NCBI GenBank assembly: GCA_016933955.1
Contig: JAFGTT010000015.1
Coordinates: 1-64,000, forward strand
DNA length: 64,000 nt
Source of the DNA: Candidatus Zixiibacteriota bacterium
Lineage (GTDB): Bacteria > Zixibacteria > MSB-5A5 > GN15 > PGXB01
Reading direction: 5' to 3'
A model generated the notes under the pieces. The model saw only the letters and a program-made list of their open reading frames with translations. It was not told where the DNA came from and did not search any database. The translations under genes were made by a program, and so were the position numbers. Positions 18,191 through 27,725 of this stretch are shown one piece after another (the first letter of the stretch is position 1; the number at the start of each line of letters is the position of its first letter).

Positions 18191-18926
18191 TGATCTTCTC
18201 CGGAACCAGTTCATCATACCTGGCCCTTAACATCTGGACATCTTCCCAGACATCTTTTTTGTATGACGGAAATCTCAGCAAAGCCGCAGGATGGTAAGTT
18301 ACCAGAAACGGAATGCCGTGAAAATCATGCCATTTTTTCCGCAGTTTGCCCAGCGGCGTGGTGGTTTCCAGCAACCCCTGTGCGGCAATCCGACCCAAAG
18401 CGCAGATAATCCTGGGATTGATTAATCTTATCTGCTCGAGAAGATACGGCATACATGCCTTCATTTCTTCCGGTTGGGGATCCCGATTATTGGGGGGACG
18501 GCATTTCAGGATATTGGCGATATAAACATCCTCGCGACTGAATTTAATAGCCGCCAGAATCTTATCCAGTAGTTGTCCGGCCCGGCCGACAAACGGGATG
18601 CCCTGCAGATCTTCATCACGTCCGGGTGCTTCACCGATGAACATTATCCCGGCATCGGGGTTGCCGGTCCCATAGACAAATTTGGTCCGGGTCGATCCGA
18701 GCGGGCATTTCAGACATTTATCAATAGCCCGGTTATGAGCATCAAGCGACTTATAATGATACTCCCGTTTACGACTAACACCGGCGGCCGCCAGTTTTTG
18801 TTTCTTTTCACTTAAACTCGACATATCAATAACCAGTTCATCAAAACCCAATTCCATCTGGGACCTGGCCGCCTTTAATAGCAGGGTGGCGGCATCGGGA
18901 TGCATCCGATCCTTCCAGTTGGCCAT
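18174..18926 (-). CDS. Type-4 uracil-DNA glycosylase (iron-sulfur)
   Basis: Removes uracil from DNA. The 250-residue protein carries GEAPGRDED (about 99-106), [10 protein letters not shown], and HPAALLR (about 212-218), all family-4 hallmarks. Cysteines 71, 74, 142 and 158 match the four ligands of the 4Fe-4S cluster. It has an N-terminal extension of roughly 60 residues before the catalytic domain, longer than the shortest members. Starts just after coaBC with AGGA upstream; its end overlaps dnaB by 17 bases. Confidence 0.93.
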   Translation of the reverse strand: MANWKDRMHPDAATLLLKAARSQMELGFDELVIDMSSLSEKKQKLAAAGVSRKREYHYKSLDAHNRAIDKCLKCPLGSTRTKFVYGTGNPDAGIMFIGEAPGRDEDLQGIPFVGRAGQLLDKILAAIKFSREDVYIANILKCRPPNNRDPQPEEMKACMPYLLEQIRLINPRIICALGRIAAQGLLETTTPLGKLRKKWHDFHGIPFLVTYHPAALLRFPSYKKDVWEDVQMLRARYDELVPEKINGLQS

Positions 18927-18927
18927 A

Positions 18928-20118
18928 TTATTTTATCCTGCTGATATACTCGATCAGCCTGACCGCCAGTTCCATCTTGGGCATAGGCGCAAGCCTTTCC
19001 GGTTTTCCCCTTTTCGTGATGACAGTGACCTGATTACTGTCATTATCGAAAGGAGTCGTTTCCCCCACTTCATTTAAAACGATCAAATCGAGGCTTTTAT
19101 TTTTCAGCTTGGCCCGGGCATTTTCAATACCATGATCCGTTTCAAGCGCGAAACCGATAACCTTTTGCCTTTTTTTATCCGGCTTTAATGATTTCAATAT
19201 ATCAATGGCGGGAATTAAATCAATAGACCGATTACCATATTCCTTTTTAATCTTCTTCTTTTCAATATGGGCAACAGTGAAATCAGCCGGGGCGGCCGCC
19301 ATGATCAGATAATCGCATCGGGCGAATTCCTTTTTGACCGCCCGATACATCTCCCCGGTGCTTTCAACCCGGATCAGCTTTATTCCGGAATCGACTTTCA
19401 AGTTGGTGGGACCGGAGATAAGGACGACCTTGGCTCCGGCATCATATGCCGCCCGGGCCAGGGCATAACCCATTTTCCCCGATGAACGATTGGATATGAA
19501 ACGAACCGGATCAATTGCTTCGCGGCATGGTCCGGCGGTTACGACGACCGTTTTTTCTTCGAGGACTTTTTTTTTTGAAAAATACTGCAGAATAAACTGA
19601 TAAATCTCTTCCGGCTCGGCCATGCGGCCCGGACCATAGGTTTCGCAAGCCATTTCCCCGGTATTGGGATCGATCATAATATAACCCAGTGATTTAAGAT
19701 ATTCGATATTATTTTGAGTTATCGGATTTAAGTACATATTGCTGTTCATTGATGGCGCAATCATAATCGGAGTCTTGGTGGCGCATACAACGGTAGTTAA
19801 TAAATCGTCACAGATGCCGGAAGCCGCTTTCCCGATAAAATTGGCGGTGGCCGGGGCAATCACGAATAGATCCGGCCAAGCGGCCATGTCGATATGATGC
19901 GGTCCGACATAACGGTTTTCCGGAAACATCTTGATGGCCACTGGATTCTGGCTGACAGTCTCGACCGTCAATTCAGTTATGAATCTGGTCGAGGCCTCGG
20001 TCATTACCACCCGAACCTCGGCTCCAGCCTTTTTTAAAAGCCGAATCAAGATCGGGGTCTTATAAGCGGCAATACCACCTGTCAGACCCACCAGAATTTT
20101 CTTGTCTTTTAAAGGCAT
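18928..20118 (-). CDS. coaBC: Bifunctional phosphopantothenoylcysteine decarboxylase / phosphopantothenate-cysteine ligase
   Basis: Carries out two steps of coenzyme A synthesis. Of its 396 residues, the N-terminal flavin domain (1 to about 180) has LVGLTGGIAAYK, the catalytic His in HHIDMAAW, PSMNSNMY and the active-site Cys in MACETYGPGRM. The C-terminal ligase (about 188-396) has VTAGPCREAIDPVRFISNRSSGKMG and the KKIKKE loop. Length is standard. The gene lies 29 bases after the DUF494 gene. Confidence 0.96.
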   Translation of the reverse strand: MPLKDKKILVGLTGGIAAYKTPILIRLLKKAGAEVRVVMTEASTRFITELTVETVSQNPVAIKMFPENRYVGPHHIDMAAWPDLFVIAPATANFIGKAASGICDDLLTTVVCATKTPIMIAPSMNSNMYLNPITQNNIEYLKSLGYIMIDPNTGEMACETYGPGRMAEPEEIYQFILQYFSKKKVLEEKTVVVTAGPCREAIDPVRFISNRSSGKMGYALARAAYDAGAKVVLISGPTNLKVDSGIKLIRVESTGEMYRAVKKEFARCDYLIMAAAPADFTVAHIEKKKIKKEYGNRSIDLIPAIDILKSLKPDKKRQKVIGFALETDHGIENARAKLKNKSLDLIVLNEVGETTPFDNDSNQVTVITKRGKPERLAPMPKMELAVRLIEYISRIK

Positions 20119-20147
20119 TTGGATTTGTTCAGGGAATTGGGCTTATA

Positions 20148-20621
20148 TCAGTTAATCAAACCCTCATCATCGGGAAGCAAAACCATCTGATGACGGCCCG
20201 ATTCAAGCAACTCGTTCTCACGAAAGAGCATCGAACCAACAAGCATCTTAACTTCCTCCAGATTGACCGGAGAAGGTCCCAAAAGAGCGCCTCTTTCCAG
20301 GATCATTTCCAGTTGAGAATCGCTAATCAATCCCAGATATTTTAGCTGCAATACATAACCACAAGATTCCCGCGTGAAATAGCGACGTTCCTGTTCGGTC
20401 AGAACCCTGGTCGAGAGGTTGGATTGACTGCCATCTATAATAAACTGCGAATCGGTTTGAAGCTGGTCCAGAACCCAGGAATATGCCGAGCTTATCTCAT
20501 TGTCAGTAAAGCCGTTACTTTTAAGATAGGAAGAAATATCATCAATATTTTCAAGCTGACCCTGGTGGTCTTTTATATGCGACATCAGAAAAACGACAAT
20601 TTCCAGAACACGGTTACCCAC
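20148..20621 (-). CDS. DUF494 (Smg-like) protein
   Basis: A 157-residue cytosolic protein of the DUF494/Smg family, with the characteristic opening VLEIVVFLM and a helical first half (SSYLKSNGFTDNEISSAYSWVLDQL). The second half contains RYFTRESCGYVLQL. Function is unknown; in proteobacteria smg lies near DNA processing and translation genes. The start is GTG at 20621 with AAAGG eight bases upstream. It heads the run into coaBC and a possible promoter lies at 20659-20687. Confidence 0.85.
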   Translation of the reverse strand: MGNRVLEIVVFLMSHIKDHQGQLENIDDISSYLKSNGFTDNEISSAYSWVLDQLQTDSQFIIDGSQSNLSTRVLTEQERRYFTRESCGYVLQLKYLGLISDSQLEMILERGALLGPSPVNLEEVKMLVGSMLFRENELLESGRHQMVLLPDDEGLIN

Positions 20622-20658
20622 TATTAAGCCTTTCTAACGTAACCATTCAATAATCTTT

Positions 20659-20687
20659 AAAATACGCACAGATCGCCATGCAAGCAA
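20659..20687 (-). promoter_or_regulatory. possible promoter of the DUF494-coaBC run
   Basis: Minus strand: TTGCTT (20682-20687), 17-base spacer, TATTTT (20659-20664), about 38 bases before the GTG start. Hexamers are imperfect; the position at the head of a long co-directional run is the main support. Confidence 0.35.
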
Positions 20688-20714
20688 GGATTATCTGGAA
20701 AAAATACCCTACCC

Positions 20715-22286
20715 TTAGTGCTTGAAATGCCTCACGCCCGTGAAGACCATGGCGGCCTTGGCCTTATTCGCCGCTTCAATTGCCTCCGGATCACCCTTGG
20801 ATCCGCCTGGTTGAATAATGGCCGTTACTCCAGCCTCAGTCGCCACCTCAATGCCATCAGGCATGGGGAAAAAGGCATCGGAAGCCAGAACCGCCCCGCG
20901 GGTACGGTCTCCGGCCCTTTTCACGGCCAGTGCCGAAGCATCAACCCGGGAAGTCTGCCCCATGCCGATTCCGACAGTTGCCTTACCTTTGACAATTACA
21001 ATTGCATTCGATTTCGTATGTTTGACAATTTTCCAGGCAAAAAGTAATGACTCAGTCTCTTCGTCAGTCGGTTTCCGATCGGTAACGGTCGTTAGAGAGG
21101 TTTTAAGGGTTTCGATATCATCGGCGGTTTGATAAAGCATTCCTCCCCTGACGAACTTATTGACCATCTCGCCTTCCGGACGCCCACCGATTATTTCGGG
21201 AAGAGCGAGTAGACGACGATTTTTTTTCTTTTTCATAAGCGCCAGAGCCTCTTCATCATAACCAGGCGCAAGGATACATTCCACAAAATGCGTCTGATGC
21301 AATAATTCGGCTGTCGCCAGATCGATCTTTTTATTCAGCCCGATTATCGACCCGAAAGCTGAAAGAGGGTCCGAGGCCAAAGCATCGCGATAGGCCTCGG
21401 CCAGAGTAGCCCCGACCGCGGCCCCGCAGGGATTGGCATGCTTGAGAACGCAGGCAAATGGTTCATCAAAATCCAGAAGCATTTCCAGGGTGGCATCGAG
21501 ATCGGAGATGTTATTAAACGACAGTTCCTTACCAGCCAATATTTCCGCCCGGGCCAGAGTCGGACCGCTAAATTTTTTGTCGGCATAAAAAGCCGCCTTT
21601 TGATGAGGATTCTCTCCGTATCGCAATGACTGCAGATGATCAAATGACAGAGTGAGCTTTCGCGGAAATTCATCGTCTGTTTCCGGTTTCTTGCCAATGA
21701 AATAGTCCGCAATGGCTCTGTCATAGGTATTGGTCAGCGCAAAAGCCCGGCTGGCCAATTCCCGCCTTAATTCCAGACTCAGGGAACCATCATTACGCTT
21801 CAATTCATCGATTATCAAGGGATAATCAGACGGACCGGTAACCACTGCCACGCCCGAATAGTTTTTGGCGGCGGCGCGAACCATGGTCGGACCACCAATA
21901 TCGATGTTTTCGATAATTTCCGCTTCCGATACATCTGGTTTTGCTACCGTCTTTTCAAACGGATATAGATTCACGATTACCATATCAATCGGCTTATATT
22001 CCTGGTGTATCATTTCGGCATTATCAGCCTCGCTGTCACGTCGGAACAGAATTCCGGCATGGATTTTGGGATGAAGGGTTTTAACTCGGCCGCCAAGTAT
22101 CTCCGGCGCCCCGGTGAAGGTCGACACCGAGACCGCCTGAATGCCGGCCTTTTTCAAGGTTGCCAGGGTTCCACCGGTGGAAAGGATTTCGATGTCATTT
22201 TCCGCCAGAGCTTTGGCCAGTTCCACCAGACCGGTTTTGTCCGATACTGATATAAGAGCGCGTCTTATCTTTATCATTCCGCTCAT
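20715..22286 (-). CDS. purH: Bifunctional AICAR formyltransferase / IMP cyclohydrolase
   Basis: Last two steps of purine synthesis to IMP. The 523-residue protein has the N-terminal MGS-like cyclohydrolase (about 1-200; ALISVSDKTGLVELAKAL, STGGT, GGRVKTLHPKIHAGIL) and the C-terminal transformylase with the catalytic KHANPCG (about 265-271). The ATG at 22286 has GAGGAAA at good spacing. Last gene of purN-purC-purH; the intergenic gap to purC is two bases. Confidence 0.97.
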   Translation of the reverse strand: MSGMIKIRRALISVSDKTGLVELAKALAENDIEILSTGGTLATLKKAGIQAVSVSTFTGAPEILGGRVKTLHPKIHAGILFRRDSEADNAEMIHQEYKPIDMVIVNLYPFEKTVAKPDVSEAEIIENIDIGGPTMVRAAAKNYSGVAVVTGPSDYPLIIDELKRNDGSLSLELRRELASRAFALTNTYDRAIADYFIGKKPETDDEFPRKLTLSFDHLQSLRYGENPHQKAAFYADKKFSGPTLARAEILAGKELSFNNISDLDATLEMLLDFDEPFACVLKHANPCGAAVGATLAEAYRDALASDPLSAFGSIIGLNKKIDLATAELLHQTHFVECILAPGYDEEALALMKKKKNRRLLALPEIIGGRPEGEMVNKFVRGGMLYQTADDIETLKTSLTTVTDRKPTDEETESLLFAWKIVKHTKSNAIVIVKGKATVGIGMGQTSRVDASALAVKRAGDRTRGAVLASDAFFPMPDGIEVATEAGVTAIIQPGGSKGDPEAIEAANKAKAAMVFTGVRHFKH

Positions 22287-22288
22287 GC

Positions 22289-23185
22289 TTATTTCCTCAT
22301 CAATAACCTGGCCGCTTCGGCATACTTGGCGGCCGATTTTGTCACTATTTCCTCAGGAAGAGTTGGTCCCGGAGGAGTCTTGTCCCAGTCAAGACCGGAA
22401 AGGTAATCACGAATGAACTGCTTGTCAAATGACGGTTGGCCTTTTCCGGGAGTGTACTGATTGAGAGGCCAGAATCGCGATGAATCCGGTGAGAGGACCT
22501 CATCGATGACGATGAACTCTCCTTTGTGATAACCAAATTCAAACTTGGTATCGGCAATTATTATCCCCCGGCTACGGGCATAATCAGCGGCCCTGGTGTA
22601 CATGGCCAATGATATGTCGCGGCACAGCCGGGCCGTTTCCTCGCCTACCATGGCCACCGATTTTTCATACGATATATTCTCATCATGACCGCCCTCGGCT
22701 TTGGTGGATGGAGTGAAAATCGGTTCTGGAAGTTTATCGGATTCCTTCAAATCAGCCGGGAAAGTAAAACCGTGGACGACATTCTGTCCTTTCTTGCGGG
22801 CCTGCTGCAGTTCTTTCCACATGGAACCGGATATATACCCGCGGACAATACATTCCATATCGACCCGTTCGGCCTTAACCACAATCATCGACCGGCCTTC
22901 CAGGATATCCCGGTATTTTTTCAGTTTATCAGGATATTGTCCAAAATCAGCGGTAACCAGATGCGATCTGACAACATCCTTAAGCAGGTCGAACCAGAAG
23001 AGTGACATTTCCGTCAACACCCTTCCTTTGCCCGGTATTCCATTCGGCAGGACAACATCAAAGGCCGAAATCCGGTCGGTTGTGACAATCAACAGCCGAT
23101 CATCAAGATCATAAACATCGCGGACCTTTCCGCGACTGAATAAAGGATATTCCTTGATTTCGGTTTTTAAAACACATTTTTCCAT
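22289..23185 (-). CDS. purC: Phosphoribosylaminoimidazole-succinocarboxamide synthase
   Basis: SAICAR synthetase of purine synthesis, joining aspartate to CAIR with ATP. The 298-residue product has FSRGKVRDVYDLDDRLLIVTTDRISAFDVV (read in two parts, about 14-43), ECIVRGYISGSMWKE, and the C-terminal ADTKFEFG...DEVLSPDSSRFW. It belongs to the longer (about 300-residue) class rather than the E. coli-size 237 residues. Situated one base from purN. Confidence 0.97.
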   Translation of the reverse strand: MEKCVLKTEIKEYPLFSRGKVRDVYDLDDRLLIVTTDRISAFDVVLPNGIPGKGRVLTEMSLFWFDLLKDVVRSHLVTADFGQYPDKLKKYRDILEGRSMIVVKAERVDMECIVRGYISGSMWKELQQARKKGQNVVHGFTFPADLKESDKLPEPIFTPSTKAEGGHDENISYEKSVAMVGEETARLCRDISLAMYTRAADYARSRGIIIADTKFEFGYHKGEFIVIDEVLSPDSSRFWPLNQYTPGKGQPSFDKQFIRDYLSGLDWDKTPPGPTLPEEIVTKSAAKYAEAARLLMRK

Positions 23186-23186
23186 A

Positions 23187-23786
23187 TCAGTCGTATTTCC
23201 CTTTTATCAGATTATCAAGTGCCTGAGGATATATTTCATGTTCGATTTTCAATATACGGGCGGCCAGAGTATCCGGAGTATCATCCGGCATAACCGGGAC
23301 CTTCTTTTGCATCAGGATGCGGCCGTTGTCGTAAATTTCATCGACCAGATGAACCGTGGCGCCCGATTCCCTTTCCCCGGCGGCAATAACCGCTTCATGG
23401 ACAAAATGCCCGTACATCCCTTTGCCACCGAACTTGGGAAGCAGGGCAGGATGGATATTGGTTATCCTGTTTCGATATTTTTTCACGACTTCATTGGGTA
23501 GTAATTGCAGATACCCGGCCAGCGCAATATAATCGATCTCATACTGCGCCAGCATCTCCAGCAAATCGGTTGCGGCGGCGTTCTGATCAGGGTATTTTTT
23601 CGCTTTATATATAAAGGTCTCAATGCCGGCCTGAGTGGCTCGTTCCAGACCATAAGCGTTACTCTTATTCGATATCACCAGAACCACTTCGGCGGCCAAT
23701 CGTCCTCCGGCCGCCGCCTCGATAATCGACTGCAGATTGGAACCGCTTCCTGAAATGAAAACAGCCAGTTTAGTCCTCTCGCTCAT
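23187..23786 (-). CDS. purN: Phosphoribosylglycinamide formyltransferase
   Basis: Transfers a formyl group from 10-formyl-THF to GAR. The 199-residue product has SGSGSNLQSIIEA (about 12-24), and the catalytic N-H-D set in NIHPALLPKFGGKGMYG (about 108-124) and DEIYDNGRIL (D about 146). The ATG at 23786 follows AAGGAAGGA. First gene of the purNCH operon; the 208-base gap upstream has no convincing promoter that I could identify. Confidence 0.96.
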   Translation of the reverse strand: MSERTKLAVFISGSGSNLQSIIEAAAGGRLAAEVVLVISNKSNAYGLERATQAGIETFIYKAKKYPDQNAAATDLLEMLAQYEIDYIALAGYLQLLPNEVVKKYRNRITNIHPALLPKFGGKGMYGHFVHEAVIAAGERESGATVHLVDEIYDNGRILMQKKVPVMPDDTPDTLAARILKIEHEIYPQALDNLIKGKYD

Positions 23787-23994
23787 CGAATTCCTTCCTT
23801 AATATCCATCCAGCCAAATTCCGGATCTGTCCTTTTCCGTTATCATTACTGCTATCAGCGTTACAGAGTATCCAAATAACTGCCTTTTGCCGAATATGTA
23901 AAGATATAAATTCCCCTCATCTTAAGCCCAAATTTGTCAATTAATTCAGTGAGAACACTGAAACCGGATTCCTGTTCCAATTATATTATGCTGA

Positions 23995-24795
23995 TCATGG
24001 ATTAATTTCCGGAAGTTCTATGGCGGACAAGAATGTTTCAAGAATCTTATTGAACTCAGCGGGATTTTCCAGATTAACCATATGACCGACATCTTTAAGA
24101 ATCTCCAGGCGGGAATTTTTGATCAGATGATGAAGTCGTTCGGCCAGTGGCCGGAAATAAATATCATGTTGCCCGGCCATGATAAGAATCGGGATTTCCA
24201 GTCCGCTCACCAGCGCCAAATCATCTCTTTTAGGATATTTGCCTTTCATAGGATCAAGCCAGGGACCGCCGCTGAAATCGGACATTATTTCATGGAGTCT
24301 TTTTTTCAATGCCGGGTGTCGTTTATCATAATAACCCAGGGTAGCTTGCATATAATCCCGGAGAGCCGCATCACATCCTTTTTCCTTTGCCTCACGGCTG
24401 AAATCATGGTATCGCTTTGAAGGCATCCAACCCGAGACCACGGTGGCGGCCAGAGTCAACGATAAAAGCCGCTCCTGTTGATCAATAGCGAAACTCACGG
24501 CATCACCCCCACCCATCGATAAACCGATCAGGTGGAATTTCGTGAGATTTAAAAGATCGGCCAGTTTATGAATATCTCCGGCTCTATCCTCGCGGGCATA
24601 GCCGGTTTCCGGAGCTTCCGATCGACCATGCCCCCGCGCATCACAGATTATAACCCTATATCGTTCTTTAAAATAATCGACCTGATCACGCCACATCCGC
24701 CCATCGAGGGTGAAACCGTGAAGAAACATCAACGGCAAACCGGATCCGTGAATCTCATAATAGATATTAACATCAGCGGATTTACAATACGGCAT
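23995..24795 (-). CDS. Alpha/beta hydrolase
   Basis: A 266-residue cytosolic alpha/beta-fold hydrolase. The oxyanion HG is in MFLHGFTLDGRMW, the nucleophile Ser in GLSMGGGD (about 93-100), the acid probably Asp in MAGQHDIYF (about 216) and the His in VGHMVNLENP (about 243). Overall it resembles the 3-oxoadipate enol-lactonase/esterase-like group, but no pathway neighbours support a substrate. GGAAGAG lies before the ATG. It stands alone between glnA hairpins and purN. Confidence 0.85.
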   Translation of the reverse strand: MPYCKSADVNIYYEIHGSGLPLMFLHGFTLDGRMWRDQVDYFKERYRVIICDARGHGRSEAPETGYAREDRAGDIHKLADLLNLTKFHLIGLSMGGGDAVSFAIDQQERLLSLTLAATVVSGWMPSKRYHDFSREAKEKGCDAALRDYMQATLGYYDKRHPALKKRLHEIMSDFSGGPWLDPMKGKYPKRDDLALVSGLEIPILIMAGQHDIYFRPLAERLHHLIKNSRLEILKDVGHMVNLENPAEFNKILETFLSAIELPEINP

Positions 24796-24851
24796 GAATC
24801 ACTCTTCCGGTTTTTTCAGGGACCTTTTCCAGCGAAAGATATAAGGGTATT

Positions 24852-24882
24852 AAAACGGCCGTCGTCCGAAAGGACGGCGGCC
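24852..24882 (-). terminator. terminator-like hairpin downstream of glnA
   Basis: An 11-base inverted repeat GGCCGTCGTCC (24857-24867) and GGACGGCGGCC (24872-24882) with a four-base loop. On the minus strand it is followed by GTTTT, so it can end glnA transcription. There is one C-A mismatch in the minus-strand RNA, while the plus-strand RNA would have a G-U pair and a GAAA loop. Confidence 0.65.
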
Positions 24883-24900
24883 AGAGTATACCAGTATATT

Positions 24901-24936
24901 CCGATGGTTCCGATTTATTCTCTTTCGAACCATCGG
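24901..24936. repeat. second hairpin in the glnA downstream region
   Basis: A perfect 10-base inverted repeat, CCGATGGTTC (24901-24910) and GAACCATCGG (24927-24936), with a 16-base AT-rich loop. It has no T-run. It lies between the glnA stop and the terminator-like hairpin, so the glnA mRNA would carry two 3' stem-loops in series. Confidence 0.6.
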
Positions 24937-24971
24937 CAATGTGCCAATTACCAATCTCCGGCAGACATACA

Positions 24972-26297
24972 TTATAAAAACGGCAGATATTTTTCCAGTT
25001 CGAAATTGGTTACACTCTTGCGATAGTCATCCCATTCCACCCACTTATTGGCAATAAGCTTGTCGAATACATGACCGCCCAGGGTTTCCCTGACCAGTTT
25101 TGATTTTTCCATGGCCTTAATGGCGTTCTCAAGCGAATCCGGCAAAGAGCCAATTTTCCTGGATTTGCGATCATCGTCGCTCATGGTGAAAATATTTTCT
25201 TCAATCGGATTGGATAATGGATATTTGTTTTCCAATCCATCCAGACCGGCCGCCAGCATTATGGCAAAAGCCAGATAGGGATTGCAGGCCGGATCCGGCG
25301 AACGTAACTCAATCCGGGTGGCCTTCTCGTAGCCCGTTTTAAACATGGGCACCCTTATCAGGCTGGAACGGTTTCTGGTACCCCAGGAAATATAAACCGG
25401 GGCTTCATATCCTACCACCAGGCGCTTGTACGAATTCACCCACTGATTGGTAATCAGGGTGAAATCCCTGACATGGTGCAGTATTCCCGACAGGAAACTC
25501 AAAGCCATTTTGGACAGGTTATTCGGTGTTTTTTTATCATAGAACAGGTTTTTTTCGCCGTTAAAGAGCGACATATGGCAGTGCATCCCGGAACCGTTTT
25601 CGTTGTATAAGGGTTTGGGCATGAACGACGCATAAACCTCATTCTGCATGGCGATTTCCTTGACCACGAATTTATAAATCTGAACGAAATCGGCCATCAT
25701 CAGGGCTTCTTGATATCGGAGATCGATTTCCTGCTGGCTGGGCGCCACTTCATGGTGCGAACATTCGACCTGAATACCCATAAACTCCAGAGCCGCGCTG
25801 GTCCTTTTGCGAAGCTGAGTTCCGATATCAGCCGAATTGTAATCGAAATAGCCGCCCAGATCGAGGACTTCGGGATTGTTTTCTTCACTGAAATAAAAGT
25901 ACTCCAGCTCCGGACCCACATTAAACGTCCAGCCTTTATCCTCAATTTCGCTGAGGATTTTCCTGAGGATCCAGCGGGGATCACCCTCATACGGCGAGCT
26001 GTCGGAGTTTTGAATATCACAAAACATCATGGCCGTTTTTTCGCCACCGACTTCCCAGGGTATTATCCGGAATGTCCGCAAATCAGGAACCGCCACCAGA
26101 TCCGATTCTTCAATCCTGACGAATCCTTCAACCGATGAACCATCAAACCCCTGCCCGCGCTCAAGAATTCCCTCCAGTTCGGAATTGGTAATAGCCATCC
26201 CCTTCAGCCGACCCAGAATATCCGTAAAGTTAAGGCGCACATAATGAACATTGGCATCACTGACAATCCGTAAAATATCTTCCTTAGTCTTGGTCAC
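24972..26297 (-). CDS. glnA: Glutamine synthetase type I
   Basis: Makes glutamine from glutamate, ammonia and ATP. The 441-residue product has GFDGSSVEGF (about 51-60), the metal-binding PELEYF region (about 128), the ATP-binding GMHCHMSLF (about 243), the NRSS(L)IRVP segment and NPYLAFAIMLAAGLDG. Size and C-terminus resemble the GSI-alpha class of Bacillus and archaea, without an obvious adenylylation loop. The start is GTG at 26297, chosen because GGAGG sits seven bases before it; an in-frame ATG 57 bases upstream has none. Stands as a single transcription unit. Confidence 0.95.
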   Translation of the reverse strand: MTKTKEDILRIVSDANVHYVRLNFTDILGRLKGMAITNSELEGILERGQGFDGSSVEGFVRIEESDLVAVPDLRTFRIIPWEVGGEKTAMMFCDIQNSDSSPYEGDPRWILRKILSEIEDKGWTFNVGPELEYFYFSEENNPEVLDLGGYFDYNSADIGTQLRKRTSAALEFMGIQVECSHHEVAPSQQEIDLRYQEALMMADFVQIYKFVVKEIAMQNEVYASFMPKPLYNENGSGMHCHMSLFNGEKNLFYDKKTPNNLSKMALSFLSGILHHVRDFTLITNQWVNSYKRLVVGYEAPVYISWGTRNRSSLIRVPMFKTGYEKATRIELRSPDPACNPYLAFAIMLAAGLDGLENKYPLSNPIEENIFTMSDDDRKSRKIGSLPDSLENAIKAMEKSKLVRETLGGHVFDKLIANKWVEWDDYRKSVTNFELEKYLPFL

Positions 26298-26450
26298 CTG
26301 ACAACCTCCGGTTAGATTTGAAAGTTGCTTATTTATCGGTTTTTTTATTCCCAAATCAATTAAAATAATTCGGAATAGGAGTTAAACGGAAAAAAGAAAC
26401 AGCTGTTTGAATCGATTTATGTCAACCGGGCAAACCGAATTTTATTTCGA

Positions 26451-27725
26451 TTAATGTTCAGTACCCTTCTTCACCCACACCTTTATCGAACTAATCCTTT
26501 GCCCCTCAACTTCTTCCACTTCAAACAGGATATCTTTCCAGCGATGGATGGTACCCACCGGAGGAACCGAACCGGCCAGATCATAAATTAAGCCGCCAAC
26601 CGTTTCGAAATCCTCGGTTTCATAATCCAAGTTGAGTTCTTCAACAACTCTATCCAGAGAGACCCCGGCCTCAACCCGCAGGGAATTATCCGGCATATGA
26701 ACCACCGGATCAGAACCATGATCATGTTCATCTTCAATCTCGCCGACGATTTCCTCCAGAATATCTTCCAGAGTCACCAGCCCCGAAGTGCCCCCGAATT
26801 CATCGACGACAATGGCAATATGCAGTTTATTGGCTTTGAATTCAGCCAGAAGTTCACTTATTTTTTTCTTTTCCAGAACAAAATATGGACGGCGGACGAA
26901 ATTGGTGATGTCAAATATACTCTTTTCCGAAGGGTAGTCGGTGAACAGGTCTTTGATATAGAGTATCCCGATAATATTGTCCATGGTCTCATCGAAAACC
27001 GGATAGCGGGAAAAACCATATTCTTTGGTTTGCTTCTTAATGTCATCGAGACCCGCTTTCATTTCGAATCCCCTGATATCAATTCTCGGAATCATGACTT
27101 CCCGGACTTCAGTAACATCAAGCTGAAATATCTGGCCGATCATTTCTTTTTCATCATCTTCAACAATCGCCTCGCGGATACCGGCCTGCTCAGCCAGGGT
27201 CTCGATTGCCCGCTCGATAATATCCTCTTTCTGATCTTCCGGTATTTTCTGGGCCTTATCCCGATAAAAAATACGCCCGTAGAAAAACACCATGGGTCTG
27301 AAAAGGATATAGGCGCTGATATAAAGCGGAAGAAAATTCAAAATTTCCTTATCCAGCAATCTCAGCACCCGACGTTTGGGCAAAATCTCAATACATATCA
27401 GATAAAATGCCCAGACCAGGATTAATCCGGAAAGATAAGAGATATCGACCCGCCAGTCGTATCGGGCGACCATGCTGTTGGCTATCAAAATAACCAGCAG
27501 TGAGACCAATACCAGAAACAATGATTTGAATACAACCGCCAGTTGCAGACTGATTCGAGGATTCTTCAATATTTCCGCCAGGTATTTTTTCCGGATGCCC
27601 GACAATTTTTCCGAGACATGCTCGATTCTCTCGGGTTCGATATAGGCGACCGAGGAATAAAGCGACAGGACGTATCCCAGATAATAGATTACTACAATAA
27701 GCAATAGGCAAAAAAGAATCTCCAT
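26451..27725 (-). CDS. CNNM/CorC-family membrane protein with CBS domains
   Basis: A 424-residue membrane protein of the CNNM (DUF21)-CBS-CorC type, linked in other bacteria to magnesium/cobalt efflux. It has an N-terminal region with about four membrane segments (to about 160), a CBS pair (about 205-320; DVTEVREVMIPRIDI and FSRYPVFDETMDNIIGILYIKDL), the VDEFGGTSGLVTLEDILEEIVGEIEDEHD block (read in two parts) and a C-terminal CorC_HlyC domain (about 345-420). The ATG overlaps the ybeY stop by one base. The aspS-phoH-pgpH-ybeY-corC order is widely conserved in related form. Confidence 0.92.
   Translation of the reverse strand: MEILFCLLLIVVIYYLGYVLSLYSSVAYIEPERIEHVSEKLSGIRKKYLAEILKNPRISLQLAVVFKSLFLVLVSLLVILIANSMVARYDWRVDISYLSGLILVWAFYLICIEILPKRRVLRLLDKEILNFLPLYISAYILFRPMVFFYGRIFYRDKAQKIPEDQKEDIIERAIETLAEQAGIREAIVEDDEKEMIGQIFQLDVTEVREVMIPRIDIRGFEMKAGLDDIKKQTKEYGFSRYPVFDETMDNIIGILYIKDLFTDYPSEKSIFDITNFVRRPYFVLEKKKISELLAEFKANKLHIAIVVDEFGGTSGLVTLEDILEEIVGEIEDEHDHGSDPVVHMPDNSLRVEAGVSLDRVVEELNLDYETEDFETVGGLIYDLAGSVPPVGTIHRWKDILFEVEEVEGQRISSIKVWVKKGTEH

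Noticed and set aside
26298-26450. glnA promoter, sigma70 or sigma54
   Set aside because: A TTGACA is present, but I find no matching -10, and no GG/GC pair of sigma54 type.
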